A stretch of DNA of 5,414 nucleotides. Origin: Tannerella sp. GTDB lineage: Bacteria; Bacteroidota; Bacteroidia; Bacteroidales; Tannerellaceae. A program made the position numbers and the translations under genes. Shown here piece by piece: positions 1 to 5,193 of the stretch. The notes beneath the pieces were generated by a model. The model made no database searches. It was given only the letters and a program-made list of their open reading frames with translations, and was not told the DNA's origin. The number at the start of each line of letters is the position of its first letter. Within the stretch, counting starts at the first letter, position 1. The stretch lies in assembly GCA_031277235.1 (NCBI GenBank), contig JAITMT010000007.1:1-5414 (forward strand), in the 5' to 3' direction.

Positions 1-95
1 GTCTGGAAATCAAAAGACATGGAGACGGGGAAATACCGCTGGAGGAGATTTTTCAGAATTTTATAGGAAGAAGGGATAAACGGGTAAACGGATGA
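1..95 (+). CDS. Possible 3' end of an unidentified upstream gene
   Basis: The third forward frame (from base 3) is open up to a TGA at 93-95. It reads about 30 residues with an ordinary mix of charged and hydrophobic residues (LEIKRHGDGEIPLEEIFQNF, then GRRDKRVNG). The other two forward frames stop at 66 and 79 and look less protein-like. The last residues fall inside the repetitive acggg/taaacgg sequence, so the true C-terminus may have been extended into a repeat. I do not recognise the family. The fragment is too short to exclude a chance open frame. Confidence 0.35.
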   Translation, partial: LEIKRHGDGEIPLEEIFQNFIGRRDKRVNG

Positions 96-207
96 ACGGG
101 AACACGGATAAAGGGCGAAAGCACGAAGGGACAAAGATCCTTCGGACACCCCAAACCTTCAGTCCCCACAAGGGGGGGAGAATTTTCCGTTCTTCCGTTT
201 ACCCGTT
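79..207. repeat. Long inverted repeat with purine-rich periodic arms
   Basis: Bases 79-99 (aacgggtaaacgga then tgaacgg) match the reverse complement of 187-207 at 20 of 21 positions. The 87-base spacer contains a smaller stem (124-129 cgaagg with 139-144 ccttcg) and a C4-ACAA-G4 hairpin (164-175). The left arm belongs to a run of short degenerate units ending in acgg or acggg, from about 75 to 117. The whole region could fold into one large branched hairpin in RNA or a cruciform in DNA. It may end transcription from the upstream gene, but no clear T-tract follows, so that role is an inference. Confidence 0.6.
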
Positions 208-221
208 CATACGTTCACCCA

Positions 222-253
222 AAATCTTCAAATCTTCAAATCCTCAAATTTTC
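222..253. repeat. Four tandem 8-bp units (AAATCTTC type)
   Basis: The units are AAATCTTC (222-229), AAATCTTC (230-237), AAATCCTC (238-245) and AAATTTTC (246-253). Two copies are identical and two differ by one base each. The array lies in noncoding sequence between the inverted repeat and the first promoter. Such short arrays change copy number easily by slippage. No regulatory role is shown. Confidence 0.75.
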
Positions 254-274
254 AAACAAAAAAACAGAATTTAT

Positions 275-306
275 TTTGCAAATTACCAAATAAACCCATA
301 TCTTTG
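275..306 (+). promoter_or_regulatory. Bacteroides-type promoter with no ORF behind it
   Basis: TTTG at 275-278 is followed by a 20-bp spacer and TATCTTTG at 299-306. This matches the known Bacteroides consensus (-33 TTTG, 19-21 bp, -7 TAnnTTTG) exactly. Transcription would start near 310-314. No credible ORF begins before the XRE gene, so the transcript would be either a small RNA or a long leader for that gene. Confidence 0.55.
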
Positions 307-310
307 GCAC

Positions 311-478
311 AATTTTTAACAGATTAAGATATGTAAAAACATAGAATTGATAAACAGATAAAAGCATTTTACTTGTTGATCGTGGTCATTCGAAAAATTC
401 ACCAGATTATATAGAATAGCAACCGCTTCACAATAAGTTGAATGCCCGTGTGTGTGGCATGGGCTTCCTTATTTTGTG
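311..478 (+). ncRNA. Candidate small RNA or long leader
   Basis: This span runs from the predicted start of the promoter at 275-306 to the strong hairpin at 429-478, about 165 nt. All reading frames within it are interrupted and have no usable start. It also contains a small stem at about 329-341 (tatg/cata). I recognise no known RNA family. The call rests on a good promoter match, a closing hairpin and the lack of an ORF. It could equally be an untranslated leader of the XRE gene. Confidence 0.22.
429..478 (+). terminator. Long hairpin overlapping the XRE promoter
   Basis: The inner stem pairs 444-450 (gcccgtg) with 458-464 (catgggc): seven pairs including one G-U, around a 7-base loop. The outer stem pairs 432-437 (aataag) with 468-473 (cttatt), then 429-431 (cac) with 476-478 (gtg) across a 2-base bulge. 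The 3' side is T-rich but not a clean T-run. It could act as a weak intrinsic terminator for the upstream transcript. Its 3' arm covers the -33 TTTG of the next promoter (473-476), so an operator or interference role is also possible. Confidence 0.45.
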
Positions 479-504
479 GTTGGTAGGTTTTGGTGATACC
501 TTTG
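473..504 (+). promoter_or_regulatory. Promoter of the XRE regulator gene
   Basis: TTTG at 473-476, a 20-bp spacer and TACCTTTG at 497-504 match the Bacteroides -33/-7 consensus. Transcription should begin near 508-513. The ATG at 506 is therefore too early to be the start of the downstream gene, so translation begins at 524 or, more likely, 569. Confidence 0.6.
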
Positions 505-568
505 AATGGCAAATAAGTTGTCCATGCTTTTCATAAAAATTGAAACAAACGCACAAAAGTATCTGTAT

Positions 569-901
569 ATGAAAAACATTCACCTCGGTTTATGTATAAA
601 GAAAATGGCGCGGCAGAAAGGATTCAAGGCAACCCAACTTGCTGATTGGTTAGGTTATGACCGCAATAACATCTATTCCATTTTCAAAAGGAAAAGCATT
701 GATTCGGATACCATGTTCAGGCTTCTGAATATTTTTGACTGCACGTTGAACGAACTGTTACAGCCGTACTGTAAGGAAAGTTTTCATTATATCATAATTA
801 TAGAGACTGATGAGTTGAAAATGAATGAGTTGCAGAATGATAAGAAAATAAAAATCGTTCAATGTTGGAAGTTTGCCAACAAATTTGTTGCAAATGACTG
901 A
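569..901 (+). CDS. Small XRE-family helix-turn-helix regulator
   Basis: This is a cytoplasmic DNA-binding protein of 110 residues if it starts at 569 (MKNIHLGLCIKKM). An in-frame ATG at 506 lies on the predicted transcription start and one at 524 is also possible, but the domain begins right after 569. Residues 3 to about 66 fit the lambda-repressor-like fold. The turn and recognition-helix region reads ATQLADWLGYDRNNIYSIFK and is followed by SIDSDTMFRLLNIFDCTLNELL. This matches the small Bacteroidales regulators built on 'R-x-NIY-x-IF-x-k-xSID'. The C-terminal 45 residues are Lys/Glu/Asn-rich without a recognised domain. It sits directly upstream of the peptide operon and has its own promoter, so it probably controls that operon and perhaps itself. 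That role is inferred from position only. Confidence 0.82.
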   Translation: MKNIHLGLCIKKMARQKGFKATQLADWLGYDRNNIYSIFKRKSIDSDTMFRLLNIFDCTLNELLQPYCKESFHYIIIIETDELKMNELQNDKKIKIVQCWKFANKFVAND

Positions 902-926
902 TTTTTGCCCAAAAATATGTTGCAAA
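872..926. promoter_or_regulatory. Candidate operator: palindrome plus direct repeats
   Basis: Bases 878-889 form a perfect 12-bp palindrome (AACAAATTTGTT). TTTGC (872-876) and GCAAA (890-894) flank it with a single extra C at 877, giving 23 bp of near-perfect dyad. The right half, TGTTGCAAA (886-894), recurs exactly at 918-926. The two copies are 32 bp apart, about three helical turns. The second copy ends 4 bp before the -33 TTTG at 931. A further stem, TTTTTG/CAAAAA (902-915), lies between them. This fits a binding site for the XRE protein just upstream, but no binding is shown. Confidence 0.45.
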
Positions 927-930
927 ATTA

Positions 931-962
931 TTTGTTGGAGGTTTTAAAAAGCCGTACTTTTG
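931..962 (+). promoter_or_regulatory. Promoter of the NVEALA peptide operon
   Basis: TTTG at 931-934, a 20-bp spacer and TACTTTTG at 955-962 match the Bacteroides consensus exactly. Transcription would start near 966-971, leaving about 40 nt of AT-rich leader before the ATG at 1010. There is no Shine-Dalgarno sequence, as is usual in this phylum; the leader is A/T-rich (caattaaatttttattgct). Confidence 0.65.
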
Positions 963-1009
963 CCGCGTTATTCTAAACTAAATTATTAAACAATTAAATT
1001 TTTATTGCT

Positions 1010-1261
1010 ATGAACAAGAAAAAAATTTTATCCGTAATCGGAGTGGTGGCTCTCTTAATGGGAGTAGGTATGAATGTGGAGCATGCGGTAAATGACTATG
1101 GCATGCATGGTAATGGACTGATGAAGTTTGTATTGGCGCAAGATTCAACAACAAAATCATCGGTCATTGGGCTTAATAATATTATTTGGCCAACTTCTTT
1201 AGCTGTAAATAAAAATAACAGAGCAATCGCTAATCAATTCGATTTTATCAAGACAGTATAG
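1010..1261 (+). CDS. NVEALA-type secreted peptide precursor (N-terminal part)
   Basis: The 83-residue product begins with a basic start (MNKKK) and a hydrophobic stretch (residues 6-18, LSVIGVVALLMGV). The signature GMNVEHAVNDYG (about 20-31) follows, then a likely processing region ending FVLAQ (about 41-45). The NVExA motif after a short hydrophobic helix and the later 'LAQ' are typical of the Bacteroidales NVEALA leader family, whose members are small exported proteins of unknown function. What follows, DSTTKSSVIGLNN to the TAG, contains no cysteine and ends abruptly. The neighbouring frame continues as a cysteine-containing mature-like domain (1209-1517), so this stop is probably the result of a frameshift. 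It is the first gene of the operon, 48 bp after the promoter's -7 element. Confidence 0.72.
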   Translation: MNKKKILSVIGVVALLMGVGMNVEHAVNDYGMHGNGLMKFVLAQDSTTKSSVIGLNNIIWPTSLAVNKNNRAIANQFDFIKTV

Positions 1262-1295
1262 CTGTTTTAATAATCCCAAAGGTGCATGGAATTTT

Positions 1296-1517
1296 ATGAG
1301 AAAATCTACAGGAATAGTAACTGTTACGGTAGTTTATAATTTTGAAAATCAAGGGGGAAATTCGCTTGGACTTTTGGGTAACTATAATGGAGTATTAAAA
1401 ATAGGTAAAACCTATACTGTTGTTTATCAATCATACACTTGTGATTTGGGTAGTTTAACGTGTTGTGACACTGAAAAAGATCAAAAGCCAGAAATTATTT
1501 CGGTATCAGAAAAATGA
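1296..1517 (+). CDS. Out-of-frame C-terminal half of the NVEALA precursor
   Basis: The ATG at 1296 would give 73 residues, but the frame is open from 1209 and reads sensibly before that ATG (RQYSCFNNPKGAWNF). The product is rich in Val, Thr, Gly and Tyr with beta-strand-like patterns (TGIVTVTVVYNF, KIGKTYTVVYQSYTC) and a late cysteine cluster (YTCDLGSLTCCD). It has no signal sequence, so it makes little sense as an independent exported protein. Removing one base between 1209 and 1258 would join it to the leader ORF as one protein of 168 residues. Its TGA overlaps the next start codon (ATGA, 1514-1517), which suggests this was the functional frame in the operon. The alternatives are a true separate small gene, a recent pseudogene or a base-calling error. 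Confidence 0.5.
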   Translation: MRKSTGIVTVTVVYNFENQGGNSLGLLGNYNGVLKIGKTYTVVYQSYTCDLGSLTCCDTEKDQKPEIISVSEK

Positions 1518-2764
1518 AAATAAAGGCTAAATATTACTTTATATACACTGTCTTACTTTTGCTGACAGTGTATATTTTGGTTTCTTGCCGTGATTCCAAT
1601 AGAAAAGATAAATCGGAACACTCGGATTATACCATTATTAAAACCCTTAATGATGAAACAAATCCTTCGAGAGAAACCGTTTCTTTTCAAAATATTGAAA
1701 TCGTACCACTCGAAACGAATGAGAATTGCTTAATCAGTACAGTGAGAAGTATGTATCTGAAAGATTCGTTGATATACATACACGACGGCTCTTTAAAATT
1801 GTTTGTTTTTGATAGAAAGGGGCATTTTATCAGACAAATTGGGAGCAGAGGGCAGGGACCGGAAGAATATTTAGCATTGAATTCATTCTATATTGACGAT
1901 TCGGATAATTCAATTGTTATTGCAGACTGTATGAAAATGGCATTCCTGTATTATGATCTTGAGGGTAGATATAAGAAGAAAAGAGATGTATATCTTGATA
2001 TGATCAATCTTTTGGATAAATGTATATCTGTTGATAATCATAAAGTTTTACTGAACTATACGATTTATGAAAATCCATTGCCTGGAAATCGTGATATTGC
2101 CTACAATTTATTGGATTTGGACAATTTGAAAATTTCAGATAAGAAATCCTATCTTCCCATAAAATCATTGGATGCCGGATATCCCATTGGAAAACATCCG
2201 ATTAATAAATTGAAAAAAGATGTACATTTTATGATGCCCAACAATGACACCATTTTTTCTGTTGAAAATGACAAATTTACGGTTGAATACATGATTGAAC
2301 ATCGACAGAAAATGTGTCCGTCAGATAAATACATTATATCAGCAAATAATGAAGATGATCCTTTTAGATTGGCGCAAAGATACAGTAAACAGAATTTATT
2401 TACAGGCTTCGATGGTCTGTATGAGACGGAAAATCACATACTTTTAACGTATTTTGCTTTTGACGATGGAGATTATAAGGGACAGAGTGGTTTTCTGGCA
2501 AATAAAAAGAAACTGGAAGGAAAATATTTCAGGTTGGGGGTGATAGATGAAAATTCCACAAGTATCCCTTTTTTCTATGATGTAATTTGTTCCGACGAAA
2601 AATCTTTCGTCAGTATGATTGATATGAATAATTTTGAATATTACAAAGAATTACTGAAAGATAATAAGAATGAAGGGATTGCTCCGCTCAAGTCTGTCCT
2701 TGACTACCTGGAAGAAGACGCGAATCCCGTATTGATATTTCACACATTAGCTGACGATTATTAG
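1514..2764 (+). CDS. Six-bladed beta-propeller lipoprotein
   Basis: This 416-residue protein is probably anchored in the envelope. Residues 1-24 form a lipoprotein signal (hydrophobic IYTVLLLLTVYILVS) with the acylated cysteine at C25. VSFQNIEIVPLETNE (about 56-70) opens the propeller. The repeat FVFDRKGHFIRQIGSRGQGPEEY (97-119) is the hallmark of the Bacteroidales 6-bladed propeller families (NHL-like; DUF4934/DUF5128 type), and the end NPVLIFHTL (404-412) is also typical of them. The length is normal, with no sign of truncation. The ligand is unknown; propellers of this type usually bind proteins or glycans. It is translationally coupled to the peptide frame through ATGA at 1514-1517 and is 3 bp from the next gene. 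This family is a frequent neighbour of NVEALA genes, so a role linked to the peptide is a fair inference. A perfect hairpin lies inside its signal-peptide codons. Confidence 0.85.
   Translation: MKIKAKYYFIYTVLLLLTVYILVSCRDSNRKDKSEHSDYTIIKTLNDETNPSRETVSFQNIEIVPLETNENCLISTVRSMYLKDSLIYIHDGSLKLFVFDRKGHFIRQIGSRGQGPEEYLALNSFYIDDSDNSIVIADCMKMAFLYYDLEGRYKKKRDVYLDMINLLDKCISVDNHKVLLNYTIYENPLPGNRDIAYNLLDLDNLKISDKKSYLPIKSLDAGYPIGKHPINKLKKDVHFMMPNNDTIFSVENDKFTVEYMIEHRQKMCPSDKYIISANNEDDPFRLAQRYSKQNLFTGFDGLYETENHILLTYFAFDDGDYKGQSGFLANKKKLEGKYFRLGVIDENSTSIPFFYDVICSDEKSFVSMIDMNNFEYYKELLKDNKNEGIAPLKSVLDYLEEDANPVLIFHTLADDY
1541..1575 (+). terminator. Perfect 12-bp hairpin at the start of the lipoprotein gene
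   Basis: Bases 1541-1552 (atatacactgtc) are the exact reverse complement of 1564-1575 (gacagtgtatat), around an 11-base loop (1553-1563). It begins 27 bases after the lipoprotein start codon and is followed by tttt-gg rather than a long T-run. In the mRNA it could pause RNA polymerase or slow ribosomes and so reduce downstream expression relative to the peptide, or protect the 3' end of a shorter peptide mRNA. The structure is visible; the function is inferred. Confidence 0.5.
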
Positions 2765-2767
2765 AGA

Positions 2768-3376
2768 ATGAAGAACATTTGGAAAATTTCATGCGCAGTA
2801 ACAATTGTTGCTGCCATAGCCATTGCTATACTATTTTTTCAGCAAAGAAACGACTTTGTAAAAGCCAGGAAAAACTTTACAACTGCATCGTATCAGTCTG
2901 ATACCCTGGAAGCATATAAATCATTCTTTGACTTGAATATGAAATATCCCGGCATTACGCTTGAAGATATGGAATGCCATCATAAAGACAGTACCGTATT
3001 TTTGAGCGAACTGGTACGGAGTAAGCCCGTGCTGGTATTGCGATTTTCAGACGTCAACTGTGCGGCTTGCGTTGAAAATTTACTGCACCAATTGGATAAT
3101 AATCATTCCAATAACGTGCTGATACTTTGTTCGTACCAGGAAAAAAAAGATTTTGAAATATTGATACATAGCATAGTAATCAAATATCCCATCTATCTGA
3201 CCGACGGAAAATATTTCCAATGGGAAACGGAATTGTCTGCGCTGCCTTATTTCTTTGTGTTAAGGCAGAATTTGAGCGTTTCTTCCGTTTTTATTCCCGA
3301 TAACCGTTTTGGGGATATAACAAAACAATATTTTGATGCAACAAAAATTGTGTCGCCGAATGATGAAAATAAATAG
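2768..3376 (+). CDS. Membrane-anchored thioredoxin-fold protein (CxxC)
   Basis: The product has 202 residues. Residues 5-24 form one N-terminal membrane helix (WKISCAVTIVAAIAIAILFF) without a lipobox, so the rest should face the periplasm. A linker of about 60 residues leads into a compact thioredoxin-like domain. KPVLVLRFSDVNCAAC (86-101) is the beta-strand with the active-site C98-A-A-C101. VLILCSYQ (117-124) is the next strand, and LPYFFVL (159-165) carries the cis-proline (P160) opposite the active site. Ala-Ala between the cysteines is unusual compared with the CGPC or CPPC of classic members. A thiol oxidoreductase role, perhaps acting on the cysteines of the peptide precursor, is inferred from the motif and the operon. 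It lies 3 bp after the propeller gene and overlaps the next gene, so the three are surely co-transcribed. Confidence 0.8.
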   Translation: MKNIWKISCAVTIVAAIAIAILFFQQRNDFVKARKNFTTASYQSDTLEAYKSFFDLNMKYPGITLEDMECHHKDSTVFLSELVRSKPVLVLRFSDVNCAACVENLLHQLDNNHSNNVLILCSYQEKKDFEILIHSIVIKYPIYLTDGKYFQWETELSALPYFFVLRQNLSVSSVFIPDNRFGDITKQYFDATKIVSPNDENK

Positions 3377-4604
3377 AAAGTACTGTTTTCTTTCCGTCTT
3401 GTTGGTAGTCCTGCCAATTCTGGTTTATTTCCCGACATTTCAAAATGACTTTTTATTTTATTGGGATGACCAGTGGCAGGTCACCAACAGATTTTCTTCC
3501 GGCGATTTCACTTTTGAGAATTTATATTTAATTTTCAGCCAATCAAACGGAGGGCAGTATTCTCCTATTAATCAATTAATGTACACTGCTTTATATACTT
3601 TTTTTGGATATAATCCGGTAGCCTTTCATGCGGCAAGTCTTATTGTCCATATTATCAACACTTTACTTGTTTATTCCCTCTTGATTGGAGTATTTGATAA
3701 AACTGAAGAAATGCTGAAAATCAATATCCGGATTATTGCCTTTATGTCCGCATTGCTGTTTGCCATACATCCTGTTAATGTTGAATCTGTTGCATGGGTC
3801 AGCGCCTCAAAAATTCCCGTGTACACCTTATTTTACCTTGCAGGATTGAACGCTTATCTTAAATATATTGAGAATGAGAGGATTAAATGGTTTATTTTTA
3901 CGATATTCTGTTTCATTATATCTTTTGGCTGTAAAGAACAGACTGTTACTTTTCCGGTTAGCTTATTGTTGATTGACTGGTTTTTGGGAAGGAAATTACG
4001 GAGCGAAAAAATATTAGTCGAAAAAATACCTTTTTTTGTACTCTCCCTTTTCTTCGGGTTGGTAACGGTCACTGTAAATGGGCTTTCAAGCGGAGTTTCC
4101 GATTATCCTTTCGGACAACGGTTGCTTTTCTCATGTTATGCAATTTTTGAATATATCACTAAAACGTTGTTGCCCATTCAGTTGAATTACTTGTATCCAT
4201 TTCCGATGGATGCAGGTAATGCCATTCCTTTGAAATTCTGGATATTCCCGTTTTTGATTTTGGGATTATCCTTTTTGCCGGTAATTTACAGGAAAAACCG
4301 TATTGTCATGTTTGGAGTTTTATGGTTTTTTATTCACATTTCCCTCTCACTCAATATCATATCATTAGGACGTTATGCCATGATAGCAGATCGATATCTT
4401 TATATTGGTATAACAGGACTTTCTATTATCATTACTTATATCGTCAACGTACTATACAGCAAATACAACAAACTTATTGTAAGCGTTTTATTTACAGTAT
4501 ATTTATGTTATCTCGGAACATATACTTTCATTTATACACAAAAATGGCAAAATTCGGATACTGTCAAGCAATATTTGCGGGAATTATCAGAAGATAAAAA
4601 ATAA
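3363..4604 (+). CDS. Multipass GT-C / TMTC-like membrane protein lacking TPR tail
   Basis: I chose the ATG at 3363 (MKINRKYCFL), giving 413 residues; ATG 3360 is equally close and an ATG at 3333 adds an unlikely MMQQKLCRRM. It overlaps the previous gene by 14 bp. The protein has around ten hydrophobic segments and no signal peptide. Landmarks of the TMTC/DUF1736-type integral membrane domain are present in order: NDFLFYWDDQW with the acidic pair (D35, D36) in the first external loop, YSPINQLMYTALYTFFGYNPVAFH, LLFAIHPVNVESVAWVS (about 131-147), FGCKEQTVTFPVSLLLIDW, and ADRYLYIGI (342-350). Family members transfer sugars from a lipid-phosphate donor to exported proteins and normally carry C-terminal TPR repeats. 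Here the chain ends soon after WQNSDTVKQYL, so the TPR region is absent. It may glycosylate, or help export, a product of this operon; the substrate is unknown. Confidence 0.8.
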   Translation: MKINRKYCFLSVLLVVLPILVYFPTFQNDFLFYWDDQWQVTNRFSSGDFTFENLYLIFSQSNGGQYSPINQLMYTALYTFFGYNPVAFHAASLIVHIINTLLVYSLLIGVFDKTEEMLKINIRIIAFMSALLFAIHPVNVESVAWVSASKIPVYTLFYLAGLNAYLKYIENERIKWFIFTIFCFIISFGCKEQTVTFPVSLLLIDWFLGRKLRSEKILVEKIPFFVLSLFFGLVTVTVNGLSSGVSDYPFGQRLLFSCYAIFEYITKTLLPIQLNYLYPFPMDAGNAIPLKFWIFPFLILGLSFLPVIYRKNRIVMFGVLWFFIHISLSLNIISLGRYAMIADRYLYIGITGLSIIITYIVNVLYSKYNKLIVSVLFTVYLCYLGTYTFIYTQKWQNSDTVKQYLRELSEDKK

Positions 4605-4608
4605 TTAC

Positions 4609-4616
4609 TACCTTTG
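4609..4616 (+). promoter_or_regulatory. Possible -7 element before the signal peptidase gene
   Basis: TACCTTTG fits the Bacteroides TAnnTTTG -7 element and lies 5 bp after the preceding stop. There is no good -33 TTTG at the right distance: the nearest TTTG is at 4574-4577 with a 31-bp spacer, and TTAT at 4584-4587 is a weak candidate. The signal peptidase may therefore have its own weak start as well as read-through from the operon. Confidence 0.35.
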
Positions 4617-4636
4617 ATATTGTTGAATTGGCAAAA

Positions 4637-5191
4637 ATGAAAAGCAGAAAGGTATTAAAAGTCTTGTTATTAATATTATCAGTTTCTATTTTGATTCGGT
4701 TATTCATTGGCGAACCCTGCACTATCCCCTCCGAAAGCATGTATCCGGCTATTCTTGCGGGAGACCGGATGTGGATTGATTATACGGTTTATGGCGCGCG
4801 TTTGCCGCGACGCTTTGCCGATATTCCGATTGTCAATGTTTTCACCTGGATAAAGCCTTTGCGCGAAGCCGATCAACGCATGGATTGGGGATATAAACGG
4901 CTGAAAGGAAAACGGCAACCGAAAGCGGGTGATATTGCCGTATTTGAGTCGCCGGAATTTCCCCATCCGCTGGTGGTGAAACGGATTGACTCCGTCAAAC
5001 AGGAAAACGGAATGAATTATTATTACATGCTCGGCGACAATCGAAAAAACTCCCACGACAGCCGAGAATTTGGATATATACCTGATTCCCTGATTGTTGG
5101 ACGCATCAATGTCGTATTGTATTCCTTGCATAGAGACCGGATATTTCCGTTGAATATCCGGTGGAACAGTTTTTTGAAAAAAATAAAATAA
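4637..5191 (+). CDS. lepB: Type I signal peptidase (S26 family), short form
   Basis: This membrane-bound serine/lysine protease removes signal peptides on the periplasmic side. The ATG at 4637 gives 184 residues; an in-frame TTG at 4628 is a poor alternative. One N-terminal membrane helix (about residues 7-23) is followed by box B, PSESMYP, with the catalytic serine at S34. The general-base lysine is in VVKRI (K115), and box E, GDNRKNSHDSREFG, spans about 133-146. All catalytic parts are present. The middle segment (YGARLPRRFADIPIVNVFTW then LREADQRMDWGYKR) is typical of Bacteroidota S26 enzymes. The protein is much shorter than the main LepB of this phylum, so it is probably an accessory copy. 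Its base composition is visibly richer in G+C than the upstream operon. It follows the GT-C gene by 32 bp and might process the NVEALA precursor, which is inference. Confidence 0.88.
   Translation: MKSRKVLKVLLLILSVSILIRLFIGEPCTIPSESMYPAILAGDRMWIDYTVYGARLPRRFADIPIVNVFTWIKPLREADQRMDWGYKRLKGKRQPKAGDIAVFESPEFPHPLVVKRIDSVKQENGMNYYYMLGDNRKNSHDSREFGYIPDSLIVGRINVVLYSLHRDRIFPLNIRWNSFLKKIK
5136..5175 (+). terminator. Hairpin plus T6 inside the end of the signal peptidase gene
   Basis: Bases 5136-5144 (accggatat) pair perfectly with 5154-5162 (atatccggt), extended by one T-A pair. A run of six T follows at 5170-5175. Seven bases (ggaacag) separate stem and T-run, which is longer than usual for an intrinsic terminator, so efficiency is doubtful. 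It lies within the last 20 codons. Ending transcription here would separate the signal peptidase from the next gene, which has its own promoter match. Confidence 0.35.
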
Positions 5192-5193
5192 TA

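Noticed and set aside
92..319. A 75-residue + strand ORF between the first gene and the XRE regulator
   Set aside because: It starts inside the inverted repeat and runs through both repeat arms, the octamer array and a promoter match; its composition simply translates these repeats.
357..418. A short open stretch reading KSILLVDRGHSKNSPDYIE that looks protein-like
   Set aside because: It has no start codon, is only about 19 codons long between stops, and matches nothing I can name; it may be a gene remnant but chance is as likely.
1259..1261. Programmed +1 recoding at the TAG of the peptide ORF
   Set aside because: The codon before the stop (GTA) does not allow the P-site re-pairing seen at known +1 sites such as that of the RF2 gene, so mutation or a read error is more likely.
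2149..2334. Minus-strand ORF of 61 residues
   Set aside because: It lies entirely inside the propeller lipoprotein gene and shows no signal or domain.
3247..3438. Minus-strand ORF of 63 residues
   Set aside because: It is antisense to the junction of the thioredoxin-fold and GT-C genes, which are both convincing.
3854..4072. Minus-strand ORF of 72 residues
   Set aside because: It is antisense to the GT-C membrane protein, with no recognisable features.
4322..4597. A 91-residue + strand ORF in another frame
   Set aside because: It overlaps the end of the GT-C gene, whose frame carries the conserved ADRYLYIG motif; the alternative frame is rich in Tyr, His and Ser as expected for a shadow.
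4700..5131. Minus-strand ORF of 143 residues
   Set aside because: It is fully antisense to the signal peptidase gene, whose catalytic boxes are all present.
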